This document shows, piece after piece, positions 7,298 through 15,704 of a stretch of DNA of 37,464 nt. Source of the stretch: Gammaproteobacteria bacterium (GTDB lineage: Bacteria; Pseudomonadota; Gammaproteobacteria; Chromatiales; Chromatiaceae); contig JAAAOQ010000218.1 in NCBI GenBank assembly GCA_009908845.1, forward strand, positions 1 to 37,464, in the 5' to 3' direction. The notes under the pieces are model-generated. The model was not told where the DNA came from, did not search any database, and worked only from the letters and a program-made list of their open reading frames with translations. The position numbers and the translations under genes are program-made. Each line of letters starts with the position of its first letter. Positions within the stretch are counted from its first letter, which is position 1.

Positions 7298-8023
7298 TCA
7301 AGACCAAGCGGCGTAACGGACCCGCACCGCCTCTTCGCGCTCCTGCTCCTCCAAGGCGTTGTCGATCACGCTGAGCTGCGCGTCCAGCTCCGGCAGCAGC
7401 ACATTCTCGAGCGCGCGGGCGCGGCGGGCGGTGCGCAGATACTCGCTGCGTAGCCGTTCCAGATTCCCGGTCAGCACCGCAAGACGGGTCGCGATCGGCA
7501 TCAGCTCGGCGAAGACCTCGCGGCAGGTATCGGCCTCCGGGCTTTGGAAGACGGTGTTGAAGGCAACCAGGGCCGGATCGGTTGCTGCGGTAGAGGCTTC
7601 GGCCGTCTCGGCGGGCTCGGCCGGTTCTTCACTGGCCTCATCGAAAGCCATTGAGATCGCTGCCCTGTGCGGTCCCGCCTTCTTCGGCCCTTCTGTCTTC
7701 GGCGCCACCGGCTCCTCGATCCGCACGCCGAGCACCGAGCGGCTCGTGCAATGCAGCCGGCAATCGGCCTGGACTGGTGGATAGACCGACAGACCCTCGA
7801 GCCCGTGGCGACCGATCGCGGCGCGGAGCGACTCGCGCGCACGCTGCTCGAGTGCGCGCCATTCCCGCACCAGGGCTTCGTAGGTCTTGAGGTTAGCCAG
7901 AATCTCGGCAGCGAGGATCAGCCGCTTCTCGTCGAGGAAGCGATAGCCTTCCTGCATCCCGGCGCGATCGCCCTTCAGCTCCAGGAAGGCGCTCTGAGTC
8001 GGAACCAGGTCGCGATCACTCAT
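7298..8023 (-). CDS. ntpD: V/A-type ATPase subunit D (central stalk)
   Basis: Subunit D forms the long coiled-coil axle that turns inside the A3B3 head. The protein is 241 residues from ATG 8023, which overlaps the B stop by 8 bases. Its N-terminus (VPTQSAFLELKGDRAGMQEG, then FLDEKRLILAAEI) is the first axle helix, and the C-terminal half has the second long helix with RARALENVLLPELDAQLSVI, which is diagnostic. Between them, at residues ~105-150, is an alanine/glutamate/proline-rich insert (SEEPAEPAETAEASTAAT) not expected in the family. It is the last gene of the operon; the pglW remnant begins just after it. A longer frame from 8071 exists but would add a basic, unconserved leader. Confidence 0.9.
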   Translation of the reverse strand: MSDRDLVPTQSAFLELKGDRAGMQEGYRFLDEKRLILAAEILANLKTYEALVREWRALEQRARESLRAAIGRHGLEGLSVYPPVQADCRLHCTSRSVLGVRIEEPVAPKTEGPKKAGPHRAAISMAFDEASEEPAEPAETAEASTAATDPALVAFNTVFQSPEADTCREVFAELMPIATRLAVLTGNLERLRSEYLRTARRARALENVLLPELDAQLSVIDNALEEQEREEAVRVRYAAWS

Positions 8024-9671
8024 GCCCGCGACCTCGGTCGGGTGACTGCGCCGCCGCGCCTTGATCCGCACCTTTGTAGACGCCCGTGCCGGAGCCCATG
8101 CCGGAGCTCATGCGGGCGTCCGCATCGACGTCCTCACCGTCGGCCGGGGCCTGATTGTCAGCCGCTGCCTCAGCATCATCGGACGCGTCAGCGTTATCTG
8201 ATGCGTCCGCCGCCGCGAGATGGGTCTGGATCTGCTGGTTGGAGAGACGGGTCAGCGCATGCTGCGGCAGGCCGCGCAGCGCCCGCCAGCCGGCCTCCAT
8301 GCTCTGCGCCAGCGTGCGGCGGCCGGTCTGAGCGACGACCTCGGTCTCGAAGCGCTCGCCGAAGGCGAGGTAACGCCGATCCTGCTCGGTCAGCCCGTCC
8401 TCGCCGACCACGCTGGCGAGCATCCGGGTCTGCTGCGCCTGGGCGTAGGCGGCATAGAGCTGGGCGGCCAGGGCCGGATGATCGGGGTCGGTCAGTCCGG
8501 CGCCGGTGCCGTCCTTCATCAGCCGCGACAGGCTCGGCAGGACCTTGATCGGCGGATAGAGGTCGCGGCGGTGCAAAGCGCGATCGAGCACCAGCTGACC
8601 CTCGGTGATGTAGCCGGTCAGGTCCGGGATCGGGTGCGTGATATCGTCGTTGGGCATGGTCAGGATCGGCAGCTGTGTCACCGAGCCCGGCCGCCCGCGG
8701 ATGCGCCCGGCGCGCTCGTAGAGGGTCGCCAGGTCCGAGTACATGTAGCCGGGATAGCCCTTGCGGCTGGGTACCTCGCCGCGGCTCGCCGAGACCTCGC
8801 GCAGGGCCTCGCAGTAGTTGGTGAGATCGGTCAGGATCACCAGCACGTGCTTGCCTTCCGAAAAGGCCAGATACTCGGCGGCGGTCAACGCGAAGCGCGG
8901 CGTCAGCAGGCGTTGGGCGCTCGGGTCCGAGGCCAGATTCAGGAAGAGCACCGTGCGCGCCAGCGCCCCGCTCTGCTCTAGGCGGCTGCGGAAGAACTCG
9001 GCGCTGCCGTGCGGGATGCCGATACCGGCGAAGACGATCGCGAAGTCGTCGTCCCGCTCCGCGCCATGATCGGGTCCATGGCCCGTCCCCTGCGCGGGCC
9101 CGCGCTCAACCCGCTGCGCTGCTCGTTGCTCACCGCCGCGCTGGGCGCCCGGCAGGCGGGCATTGCAGGCGATGTCGACCGCGATCCGGTCATGCGGGAG
9201 CCCACCGCCGGAGAACAGCGGCAGCTTCTGGCCGCGCACCAGTGAATTCATCAGATCGATGACGGTGACACCGGTCTCCAGGAACTCGCTCGGGGCCTGC
9301 CGGGCGGAGGGCTTGAGCGGCAGGCCATCGACCCGAAACGCCTGCTGCGCTGCGACCGGCGGCCCGCCATCGAGCGGCCGGCCGACGCCGTTGAAGACGC
9401 GCCCGAGCAGGCCCGGCCCGACATGGAAGCGCAGCGGCTCGCCGAAGAAGCGCACCCGCGCGCCAGCGATGCCGAGGCCCGCGGTCGCGTCCAGCATCTC
9501 GACGGTCACCGAGTCCTGATCCAGCGCGGCGATGCGCCCGAGCCGCATCCGTCCGGTCCGATCCTCGACCTCGACCGCCTCGTTGAGTCCAACATCGACG
9601 CTGCGCTGCAGGAACAGCAGCGGACCGTCGATCCGCGTCGCGATATCCTCGCCGCTCAGCCGCGCATACAT
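8016..9671 (-). CDS. ntpB: V/A-type ATPase subunit B (regulatory, non-catalytic)
   Basis: Subunit B alternates with A in the head and holds the non-catalytic nucleotide sites. From ATG 9671 it has 551 residues. This start has an AGGAGAGA ribosome binding site; an ATG at 9692 would add seven unconserved residues. The Walker-A-like loop is degenerate (FSGGGLPHDRIA, residues ~153-164), as is normal for B. Landmarks are AIVFAGIGI at ~211-219, LTDLTNYCEALREVSASRGE, and YPGYMYSDLATLYERAGR. Two oddities: a ~30-residue Gln/Arg/Gly-rich insert at ~175-208 just before AIVFAGIGI, and a ~70-residue acidic, Asp/Ala-rich tail after the normal end. It lies 42 bases after the A gene stop. Confidence 0.94.
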   Translation of the reverse strand: MYARLSGEDIATRIDGPLLFLQRSVDVGLNEAVEVEDRTGRMRLGRIAALDQDSVTVEMLDATAGLGIAGARVRFFGEPLRFHVGPGLLGRVFNGVGRPLDGGPPVAAQQAFRVDGLPLKPSARQAPSEFLETGVTVIDLMNSLVRGQKLPLFSGGGLPHDRIAVDIACNARLPGAQRGGEQRAAQRVERGPAQGTGHGPDHGAERDDDFAIVFAGIGIPHGSAEFFRSRLEQSGALARTVLFLNLASDPSAQRLLTPRFALTAAEYLAFSEGKHVLVILTDLTNYCEALREVSASRGEVPSRKGYPGYMYSDLATLYERAGRIRGRPGSVTQLPILTMPNDDITHPIPDLTGYITEGQLVLDRALHRRDLYPPIKVLPSLSRLMKDGTGAGLTDPDHPALAAQLYAAYAQAQQTRMLASVVGEDGLTEQDRRYLAFGERFETEVVAQTGRRTLAQSMEAGWRALRGLPQHALTRLSNQQIQTHLAAADASDNADASDDAEAAADNQAPADGEDVDADARMSSGMGSGTGVYKGADQGAAAQSPDRGRGHE

Positions 9672-9713
9672 CGCCGTCTCTCCTGCGCCCATCGCCGTCG
9701 CCCACGCGCCACG

Positions 9714-11618
9714 TCAGGCCGCGCCCCGTCCGGCATTCGCATCCCCCTCGGTCTGCCTGGCCTGCTCGGTCTGCACGGCTTCGACCTCCTCGACGAGCCG
9801 ATGCGCGGTCGCCGTCAGTTCCCGATCCAGCGCCGAGAAGCGCTCCCAGTCGCCCTCGCCGATCTCCTCGCCCATCCGAATCAAGGAGCGGAACACCGGC
9901 GCGCCTGCCAAGTGCTCGGGCGCGACATCGCGCTCGAGGAGCCCCTCGGCCTCCTCGATGAAGCGCCCGATCAGACGCATCATCACCGCTTGGCGCTGCG
10001 GTGAGGCGAAGCGGTCGATCGCCGAGAACGCGGACTGGCGCAGGAAGGCCTCGTTGACCAGCTGCGCGGCGAGCAGCGTGACCCGCTGCGGCGCCGGCAT
10101 CGCGTCGCGGCCGATGATGCGTGCCATCCGTTCGAGGCGCGCCTCCGCCTCCAGCAGGGTCAGGAACCGCCGCCGCAAGGCCTCCCAGCGGGTGCAACCC
10201 TCGCGGTGCCACCAGCGGGCCAGGTCCTGGACGCTGTTGCTGTAGGAGCTCAGCGGGTCGATCGCCGGATAGAAGCGCGACTGCGCCCGGCGCACATCGA
10301 GCGCCCACAGGCCGCCGACGTAGCGGCGGGTATGGTTGGTCACCGGCTCGGAGAAGTCGCCGGACGGCGGGCTCACCGCCCCCATCACGCTGACCGAGCC
10401 CTGCCCGCCGGCCAGGGTCTCGACGCGCGCCGCCCGTTCGTAGAAATCGGCCAGGCGGCTGGAGAGATAGGCCGGATAGCCACCCTCGCCCGGCAATTCA
10501 CCAAGGCGCCCGGAGACCTCGCGCAGGGCCTCGGCCCAGCGGCTGGTCGAGTCCGCCATCAGCGCCACGTCCAGCCCCTGATCGCGGAAATACTCGGCCA
10601 CCGTGATGCCGGTGTAGATGCTCGCCTCGCGCGCCGCGACCGGCATGTTCGAGGTGTTGGCGATCACCACCGTGCGCTCCAGCAAGGGCCGGCCGCTGCG
10701 CGGGTCCTCCAGCTCCAGGAACTCCGCCAGCAGCCCGGCCAGCTCGTTGCCGCGCTCGCCGCAGCCGACGTAGACGATCACATCGGCATCGCACCACTTG
10801 GCGATGGTCTCGAGCAGCACCGTCTTGCCGGTGCCAAAACCGCCCGGGATCGACGCCGTGCCGCCGCGGGCGATCGGGAATAGGCAATCGAGGATGCGCT
10901 GGCCGGTCAGCATCGGCTCGTCGGCCGGCAGCCGCTTCGCGACCGGCCGCGGCAGGCGCACCGGCCAGGGATGCGCGAGCCTGATCGCATACTCACTGCC
11001 GTCTGCGGCCCGCACCCGGCCGACCGGGGCATCCTCCAGGATCTCTCCGGCGGCGGCGAGCGCGATCAGCTCGCCGGGCTGGGCGTCCGGCGGCAAGAGG
11101 CAGCGTTGCCGCAGCCTGGGCGCGGCCTCTGCCTCGTCGGCAGGGCCGGACCCAGCAGGGCCCGGCTCGGCAAGGTCTCGCTCGGGGCCTGGCTCAGCCT
11201 CCGGTGCGACCTCACCCAGCACTGCGCCGGGCGTGAGCGCGTCGCCGATCGCGACCGAGGGCCGAAAATGGAATCGGCCCGGCGCCCGCTGATGCAGTCC
11301 TGGCTGGACCCAGGCGGTCTCGGTATCATTCGGGTCGAACGCGATCGGCCGCAGCAGGCCGTCGAAGATCCTACCGAGGATACCCGGGCCCAGGCGCACC
11401 GAGAGCAGCCGTCCGGTCCCCTGCACCACCTCACCCAGCCGTAGCCCCGAGGTGTCCTCATAGACCTGGATCGTGATCTCGTCGCGGGCGACCCGGATGA
11501 CCTCGCCCAGCAGGTGCTGCTCCCCGACGAGCACCGCTTCGCGCAGCACGAAGGCGCCCTCGGGCGCGGCGCGCAGCACCGGGCCGCTGAGCCAGGTCGC
11601 GATCGCGCGCGCGCTCAT
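9714..11618 (-). CDS. ntpA: V/A-type ATPase catalytic subunit A
   Basis: The catalytic subunit that binds and hydrolyses (or makes) ATP. It has 634 residues; the family norm is 580-600. Walker A is GGFGTGKT at 259-266 (the usual form is GxFGxGKT), followed by VYVGCGERGNELAGLL, then SNMPVAAREASIYTGIT, DSTSRWAEALREVSGRLGE and ALDVRRAQSRFYPAIDPL, all hallmark stretches. The non-homologous region, where the A subunit bulge sits, contains a Pro/Glu/Ala-rich stretch at ~138-168 (EPGPERDLAEPGPAGSGPAD) that lengthens it. The start ATG at 11618 overlaps the E gene stop (ATGA), so translation is coupled. Confidence 0.96.
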   Translation of the reverse strand: MSARAIATWLSGPVLRAAPEGAFVLREAVLVGEQHLLGEVIRVARDEITIQVYEDTSGLRLGEVVQGTGRLLSVRLGPGILGRIFDGLLRPIAFDPNDTETAWVQPGLHQRAPGRFHFRPSVAIGDALTPGAVLGEVAPEAEPGPERDLAEPGPAGSGPADEAEAAPRLRQRCLLPPDAQPGELIALAAAGEILEDAPVGRVRAADGSEYAIRLAHPWPVRLPRPVAKRLPADEPMLTGQRILDCLFPIARGGTASIPGGFGTGKTVLLETIAKWCDADVIVYVGCGERGNELAGLLAEFLELEDPRSGRPLLERTVVIANTSNMPVAAREASIYTGITVAEYFRDQGLDVALMADSTSRWAEALREVSGRLGELPGEGGYPAYLSSRLADFYERAARVETLAGGQGSVSVMGAVSPPSGDFSEPVTNHTRRYVGGLWALDVRRAQSRFYPAIDPLSSYSNSVQDLARWWHREGCTRWEALRRRFLTLLEAEARLERMARIIGRDAMPAPQRVTLLAAQLVNEAFLRQSAFSAIDRFASPQRQAVMMRLIGRFIEEAEGLLERDVAPEHLAGAPVFRSLIRMGEEIGEGDWERFSALDRELTATAHRLVEEVEAVQTEQARQTEGDANAGRGAA

Positions 11619-12358
11619 CGCGGCGACCTCGTTCTCTTTTGCTTGGCCAGCGCCAACAGCCGGGCCTCGATCCAGGCCCGATCCCGGAGCAGTCCCTCCA
11701 GACTCATATCCAGCACCGCCTGGTCGGCGGTCACCACCAGTCCGGCGGTGAGACCCTCGTCAAGGCTGAGCTTGAGCTCCAGCCTCAGCGCCCCGTCTGC
11801 CTCTGGCTTCGGCCCAAGCTCCGGCTCTGGATCGATCTTCAGCTCCGACTTTGGCCCAAGCGTTGAGCCTGGCTCCGGCCCAAACGCGGGCTCGGGCGTC
11901 GTCAGCGAGGTCGCACCGAGCGCGGACAGGGCCGCTTGCTGCTCGGCTGCGGTCCAGCCCGGCGCATAGCGGATGCTCCAGGCGCGCGGCGGCAGCCGAT
12001 GACGCGCCTGCTCCAATGCACGCTGCACCCACAGCCTGCGCGTCGACACCTGCCGCCAGCGTTCCTGCAACCTTGAGCGCAGCGGCGGCCAGGCTGCGGC
12101 CAGCAGTTGCGCATCAGTCTGCTCATCGAGCCGGCGTTCGGCCGTCGCCCGCTCCGCGACGGCCGCGCGCACCAGCTCATCGGCCCGAGCGCGCTCGGCG
12201 ACGATGCGCTGATGCAGCGCGGCACGCTCGCGCCGATAGGCCTGCTGCCGGATCGCCTGCGCCCGTTGGGCTGCATCATGCAGCAGCGCGCGGCAGGCCC
12301 GATCACGCTCATCCTCCACCAGCTTCAGCAGCGCCTGCTCGCGCTCGTCGAGGTTCAT
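11615..12358 (-). CDS. ntpE: V/A-type ATPase subunit E-like peripheral stalk protein
   Basis: This 247-residue protein has an N-terminal long charged helix (MNLDEREQALLKLVEDERDR, with many Arg/Ala repeats through residue ~100), as expected for the peripheral-stalk E subunit that pairs with H/G and holds the head still. The C-terminal globular part is recognisable from LSLDEGLTAGLVVTADQAVL. Between them, ~155-195, lies a Pro/Glu/Lys-rich spacer (GPEPGSTLGPKSELKIDPEP) not normal for E. Sequence identity to known E proteins is weak, so the call rests on helix pattern, size and operon position between F and A. Start ATG 12358 overlaps the F stop by four bases. Confidence 0.75.
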   Translation of the reverse strand: MNLDEREQALLKLVEDERDRACRALLHDAAQRAQAIRQQAYRRERAALHQRIVAERARADELVRAAVAERATAERRLDEQTDAQLLAAAWPPLRSRLQERWRQVSTRRLWVQRALEQARHRLPPRAWSIRYAPGWTAAEQQAALSALGATSLTTPEPAFGPEPGSTLGPKSELKIDPEPELGPKPEADGALRLELKLSLDEGLTAGLVVTADQAVLDMSLEGLLRDRAWIEARLLALAKQKRTRSPR

Positions 12359-12660
12359 TCCGCCAACCCCAGTTGCCGCTTCAGGGCCGCTGTGCGATCG
12401 GCGGGCTCGCTGCGGCCTCGACCGTCGGCGATCACCAAACAACGCGGCGCCTGCGCGGCGAGCAGCGCATCGAGCTGCGCGGTCGGCACGGCCGCCGCAT
12501 AGTCGGCGCTGATCAGGATCAGGTCCGGTCGCGGCTCATGCTGCAACCTCCGCAGCAGGGCCGAAACCGCATTCAGCGCCGGCGTACGGCAATCCGCGCC
12601 GGCCAGCCGCCAGGCCGCGGCACCGATCGCGTCGCCGATGAAGACGCAGTGGCTCGCCAT
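12355..12660 (-). CDS. V/A-type ATPase subunit F
   Basis: A 101-residue protein with the Rossmann-like subunit F pattern: a first strand with CVFIGDAIGAAAWRLAGADC (the GD-xxxAxxxRLAG motif), a middle DLILISADYA, and a late RCLVIAD. F binds the D axle in the central stalk. It stands 10 bases downstream of the K gene stop and overlaps E by four bases. At 101 residues it matches family length. It corresponds to NtpG in Enterococcus nomenclature, so I leave the symbol blank to avoid confusion. Confidence 0.85.
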   Translation of the reverse strand: MASHCVFIGDAIGAAAWRLAGADCRTPALNAVSALLRRLQHEPRPDLILISADYAAAVPTAQLDALLAAQAPRCLVIADGRGRSEPADRTAALKRQLGLAE

Positions 12661-12669
12661 GCGTCCGGC

Positions 12670-13026
12670 TCAGAGTTTGTTCAGGATCAGCACCGAGATG
12701 ATGAGGCCGTAGATGGCCACACCCTCGGCCAGACCGACCAGGATCACGACCCGGCCGAAGATCTCCGGCTTCTCGGCCAAGGCCCCGACCGATGCGGCAC
12801 CCACCGTCGCCACCGCATAGGCCGCACCCAAGGCGCCGATCGTGGTCGCGAGCGCTGCCGCGGCGAAGCCCCATTTCTGCACACTGGGCTCGATGATGCG
12901 CTCGGTGACCTCGACCATCTCGGTCTGCGCGAGGGCGTGCGGCTGCCAGAGGATCAGGCTCGCCAGCCCCGCCACGAGCAGGGCGCTGACGAAGAGGCTT
13001 GCCGCGACGAGAACGGACTTGTTCAT
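12670..13026 (-). CDS. ntpK: V/A-type ATPase rotor-ring subunit K (proteolipid c)
   Basis: The ring subunit that carries ions across the membrane. The 118-residue protein has a first hydrophobic segment (residues ~5-28, ending ALAQ) that looks like a signal peptide or extra helix, then the two ring helices: ~53-82 (FAAAALATTIGALGAAYAVA) and ~90-115 (VVILVGLAEGVAIYGLIISV) with the ion-binding Glu101. The sodium-ring ligands known from Ilyobacter tartaricus (Gln32, Ser66) correspond here to Ala and Gly102, so the ring is predicted to be proton-coupled. ATG 13026 has a GGAGG ribosome binding site inside the end of the I gene and overlaps its stop (ATGA). Confidence 0.92.
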   Translation of the reverse strand: MNKSVLVAASLFVSALLVAGLASLILWQPHALAQTEMVEVTERIIEPSVQKWGFAAAALATTIGALGAAYAVATVGAASVGALAEKPEIFGRVVILVGLAEGVAIYGLIISVLILNKL

Positions 13027-14852
13027 GAGGAACCTCCGGATACCAGGGCAGGCGGCGCCGGCAGCGGCCGGAAGACGCGCCCGGTGCCCTGGAGAAAGCG
13101 ATTGAAGAACTCGAACAGCACCAACCGCGTGGTCTGGATCGAGACCACCAGCCCCTCGAGCAAGATGATGACCAGGTTGCCGAGCAGCAGGATCAGCAGC
13201 GCGGCCCAGCCGGGCGCGGCCTCGGCCATGGTCACCACGGCCGCCGACAAGGCCGCGTGGGCCAGCGCGAAGGCGCCGACGCGCGCGAACGAGAGGGTAT
13301 TGGTGAGCAGCTGCAGTGCGCTCTCGGCCAGATGCCCGACCGCCGCCAGCGCCCCGAGCAGCCGCTGCGCCAGCCAATAGGCACCGCCGAGGTACCAGCC
13401 CAGCCCCAGCAACGCGATCCAGCCCAGCCCCGCCTCCGGCCAGGCGAGCATCCCGGCAAGGCCCAGATAGAGCAGCAGCAGGCCGGCATCGACCGCGAGC
13501 CACTGGCCCAGGCGCCCCGCCTGCAGCGCCCCGAAGCCGGCAAGTAGCTGACCGACCGACAATAGCCCCACCGCGAACACCAACGGGACCAGGAGCACGG
13601 TCAGCGGATGCGCGAGCGGATGCAGCCAGAGCGCCGGGATCAGCCCCTCGATGCCGAACAGGCTGCCAAACAACAGACCGAAGACGGTCGCCGAGGCGCC
13701 GCAGAGCACGAGCAGGCGCGCGAGCGGGTGGCGGCGCATCAGCCAGAGCCCGAGGCCCATCAGCACCAGTCCCTGGCCGACATCGCCGAACATGTAGCCG
13801 AACAGCAGCGGCACCACCAGCGCCAAGAGCGGCGTCGGATCGGCCTCGTCCGCACCCGGCACACCGAGTGCCCGGGCGAACAGCTCGAACGGTTGCAGCC
13901 AGCCCGGATTGCGCAGGACCTGCGGCGGCCTTGCACCCGGCGGCGGCCGCGTGAAACGCAGCAGCGCCCGGGTTCCGGCCTGATCCAGGGCCGCGCTGAT
14001 CCGCTGCCCGTCGAGATCGTCGGTCCAGCCGGTGATCCAGGACAGGTGCGCACTGGCGGGCTCTAGCCCACCGACCTGGCGGCTGAACCAGTCCAGCCAC
14101 AGCAGGTCGCCGAGGCAGTCGCCCAGCGCATACTCGTCGAACAGCGTATCCAGCGTTGCATCATGCTCGACGATGCGCTCCGAGAGCTCGACGCGACGGG
14201 CTTGGATCAGGTTCAATGCGGTCGCTGCATCCCCCTTGAGCCAATCCGGACGGATCAGGATGCGCCCATGCTGCGCCTTGACCTGTGCCATCGCGCCCTC
14301 GAGACCCCGCCGAGGCCCGAGCAGAACCCAGCAATCCTCCTGTTGCCAGGGCACGCTGCGCGCCAACATCGGCAGCGGCAGATCGAGCCGGGTGTGCTTC
14401 GGCAGGATCGTGCAGAAGCTGCCGAGGATCGGCCCGGCCGCGGTCAAGCCCGAGAAGTCCAAGCTACTGCTGCGCAGCTGCTCGATGATCTGTCCGAGCC
14501 AGCGCAGGCCCATCAATTCTTCTTCACTGGCCTGGAGCTGATCGATCAGCGGATCGGCCTTGTGACGCCAGGCCGCGATGCGCGCGAGCGCCCGCTCCAT
14601 CACCTGCGCCGGGGCCTCCAGCAAGGGTCCGTGACGCAGCCGCCCGCGCTGCCAATAGCGCTGATAGCGTCGGGCCAGGCCCTGGTAGCGGTCCAGGCCG
14701 GAGGTGATCTCCGCCAGTAGCTGCTCGCCCGCCTCCGGCCGCCGCAGCTCTAGCTCAACGGCGCCGGTCCGGGCCAGCTCGGCGAGTGTCCGCACCGCCT
14801 CGCGTCTTGGGCACAGCACCTCGAACCAGCGCGTCGCAACCGGCCGCAGCAT
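13023..14852 (-). CDS. ntpI: V/A-type ATPase subunit I (membrane stator, a-subunit homologue)
   Basis: A 609-residue protein with a soluble N-terminal half (~1-310, long helices around residues 60-120 and 190-215) that attaches the peripheral stalks, and a membrane half from ~330 on with about seven to eight helices (for example LLALVVPLLFGYMFGDVGQG at ~346-365, LLVLCGASATVFGLLFGSLF). The conserved FGYMFGDVGQGL signature and the late helix with LTNTLSFARVGAFALAHAAL contain the arginine that faces the ring Glu. It forms the ion half-channels. Start ATG 14852 shares one base with the stop of the C gene (TGATG). Confidence 0.94.
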   Translation of the reverse strand: MLRPVATRWFEVLCPRREAVRTLAELARTGAVELELRRPEAGEQLLAEITSGLDRYQGLARRYQRYWQRGRLRHGPLLEAPAQVMERALARIAAWRHKADPLIDQLQASEEELMGLRWLGQIIEQLRSSSLDFSGLTAAGPILGSFCTILPKHTRLDLPLPMLARSVPWQQEDCWVLLGPRRGLEGAMAQVKAQHGRILIRPDWLKGDAATALNLIQARRVELSERIVEHDATLDTLFDEYALGDCLGDLLWLDWFSRQVGGLEPASAHLSWITGWTDDLDGQRISAALDQAGTRALLRFTRPPPGARPPQVLRNPGWLQPFELFARALGVPGADEADPTPLLALVVPLLFGYMFGDVGQGLVLMGLGLWLMRRHPLARLLVLCGASATVFGLLFGSLFGIEGLIPALWLHPLAHPLTVLLVPLVFAVGLLSVGQLLAGFGALQAGRLGQWLAVDAGLLLLYLGLAGMLAWPEAGLGWIALLGLGWYLGGAYWLAQRLLGALAAVGHLAESALQLLTNTLSFARVGAFALAHAALSAAVVTMAEAAPGWAALLILLLGNLVIILLEGLVVSIQTTRLVLFEFFNRFLQGTGRVFRPLPAPPALVSGGSS

Positions 14853-15700
14853 CAGGCCGCCTCCTGCGCAGCGGGCGCAGCAGGCGCAGCAGGCGCAGCA
14901 GGCGCAGCAGGCGCAGCAGGCGCAGCAGGCGCAGAAGCAGGCTCGACGAAGAGCGCTCGGTCAAGCAAGGCGCCGCGGACCCGTTCCAGGTCGAGCGCCA
15001 ACAACGCGAGGTAGATGAACGGCGCCGCCGGAGACAGTCCAAGGCCGTGAAAGTCGAGCCGCAGCTGCTCGCGCAGTTGCTGCCGGGCGTTCCAGGCATC
15101 CGCCGTCGTGCTGTGACGAAAGCGGCTCAGATGGTCCTGGATACGCTGCTCGACCGCCGCCAGGTCGCCACGCACCGCCACAGTCGTCGCTGGCCAGCGT
15201 TGCCGCCAAGCGGCGATCCAGTGCGGGCCCAACGAGCCGCCTGCAGCGGCCTCCAACAGCGGAGCGAGCTCCGAGCGCTGGACCCGCTCGGGCAGCAGCG
15301 TGCCCGCGTCATCGAGCAGCGACTGCATCGGCGCGAGCGTCAAGGCCCAGGCCGGCGCGGGACGGCCAGCACGCAGGTGCTCCAGCAATCCCAGCAACGG
15401 CAGCCATCCGGTCCAGCGCACCGCATCTGCCCAGGGAGCGGGCACGAAGTCGGCGACCGCCTCGATCTCCACGAGCAGCCGATTGCGCAGCACCGCTTCG
15501 ATCTCCTGCGCCCGGCTCGCGGCTGAAAGCCCCTTGATCCAGTCCCGGAACGAGCCGTTGCGCGCCTCCTCGAGCCAAGCACCGAACCCGCGCGTACCGG
15601 CGAGCCGGCGCCAGTCGGCCGCATCCGGCAGCTCGCCATAGCGAGCCTGGATACGCGCCTGCGCGAATGCGAACCGCCGCTGCCGGGAGGCGAGTCTCAT
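14852..15700 (-). CDS. ntpC: V/A-type ATPase subunit C-like (rotor-top connector)
   Basis: A 282-residue protein beginning MRLASRQRRFAFAQARIQAR, with the YGELPD and LAGTRGFGAWLEEA stretches that recall the AC39/C subunit start (a helical, funnel-shaped protein that joins the rotor ring to the D/F axle). The identification is from helical composition, position and a faint three-fold repeat of helical bundles; similarity is low. The C-terminus is a long Ala-Ala-Pro repeat (PAAPAAPAAP...), encoded by a 9-base tandem DNA repeat. The start ATG 15700 follows the H gene stop by 4 bases. Longer frames upstream overlap the H gene and are not supported. Confidence 0.75.
   Translation of the reverse strand: MRLASRQRRFAFAQARIQARYGELPDAADWRRLAGTRGFGAWLEEARNGSFRDWIKGLSAASRAQEIEAVLRNRLLVEIEAVADFVPAPWADAVRWTGWLPLLGLLEHLRAGRPAPAWALTLAPMQSLLDDAGTLLPERVQRSELAPLLEAAAGGSLGPHWIAAWRQRWPATTVAVRGDLAAVEQRIQDHLSRFRHSTTADAWNARQQLREQLRLDFHGLGLSPAAPFIYLALLALDLERVRGALLDRALFVEPASAPAAPAAPAAPAAPAAPAAPAAQEAA
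14875..14928 (-). repeat. 9-bp tandem repeat (six near-perfect copies) in the 3' end of the C-subunit gene
   Basis: The plus-strand unit is gcgcagcag, repeated about six times without error and followed by a degenerate copy. On the coding strand it gives repeats of Ala-Ala-Pro. Because the unit is a multiple of three, slippage would change the tail length without shifting frame. Confidence 0.92.
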
Positions 15701-15704
15701 CGCG

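Noticed and set aside
11851-13380. 509-codon plus-strand frame opposite ATPase genes E, F, K and I
   Set aside because: It crosses four well-supported genes on the other strand and is Arg/Ala/Pro-rich with no family features.
12670-14100. 476-codon minus-strand frame starting far upstream of subunit K
   Set aside because: Only its last 118 codons are the K subunit; the rest is an out-of-frame reading of subunit I. The K start at 13026 has a good ribosome binding site.
14875-14928. Possible CRISPR-like array
   Set aside because: The 9-bp units are contiguous with no spacers and lie in frame within a coding region, so it is a minisatellite, not a CRISPR array.
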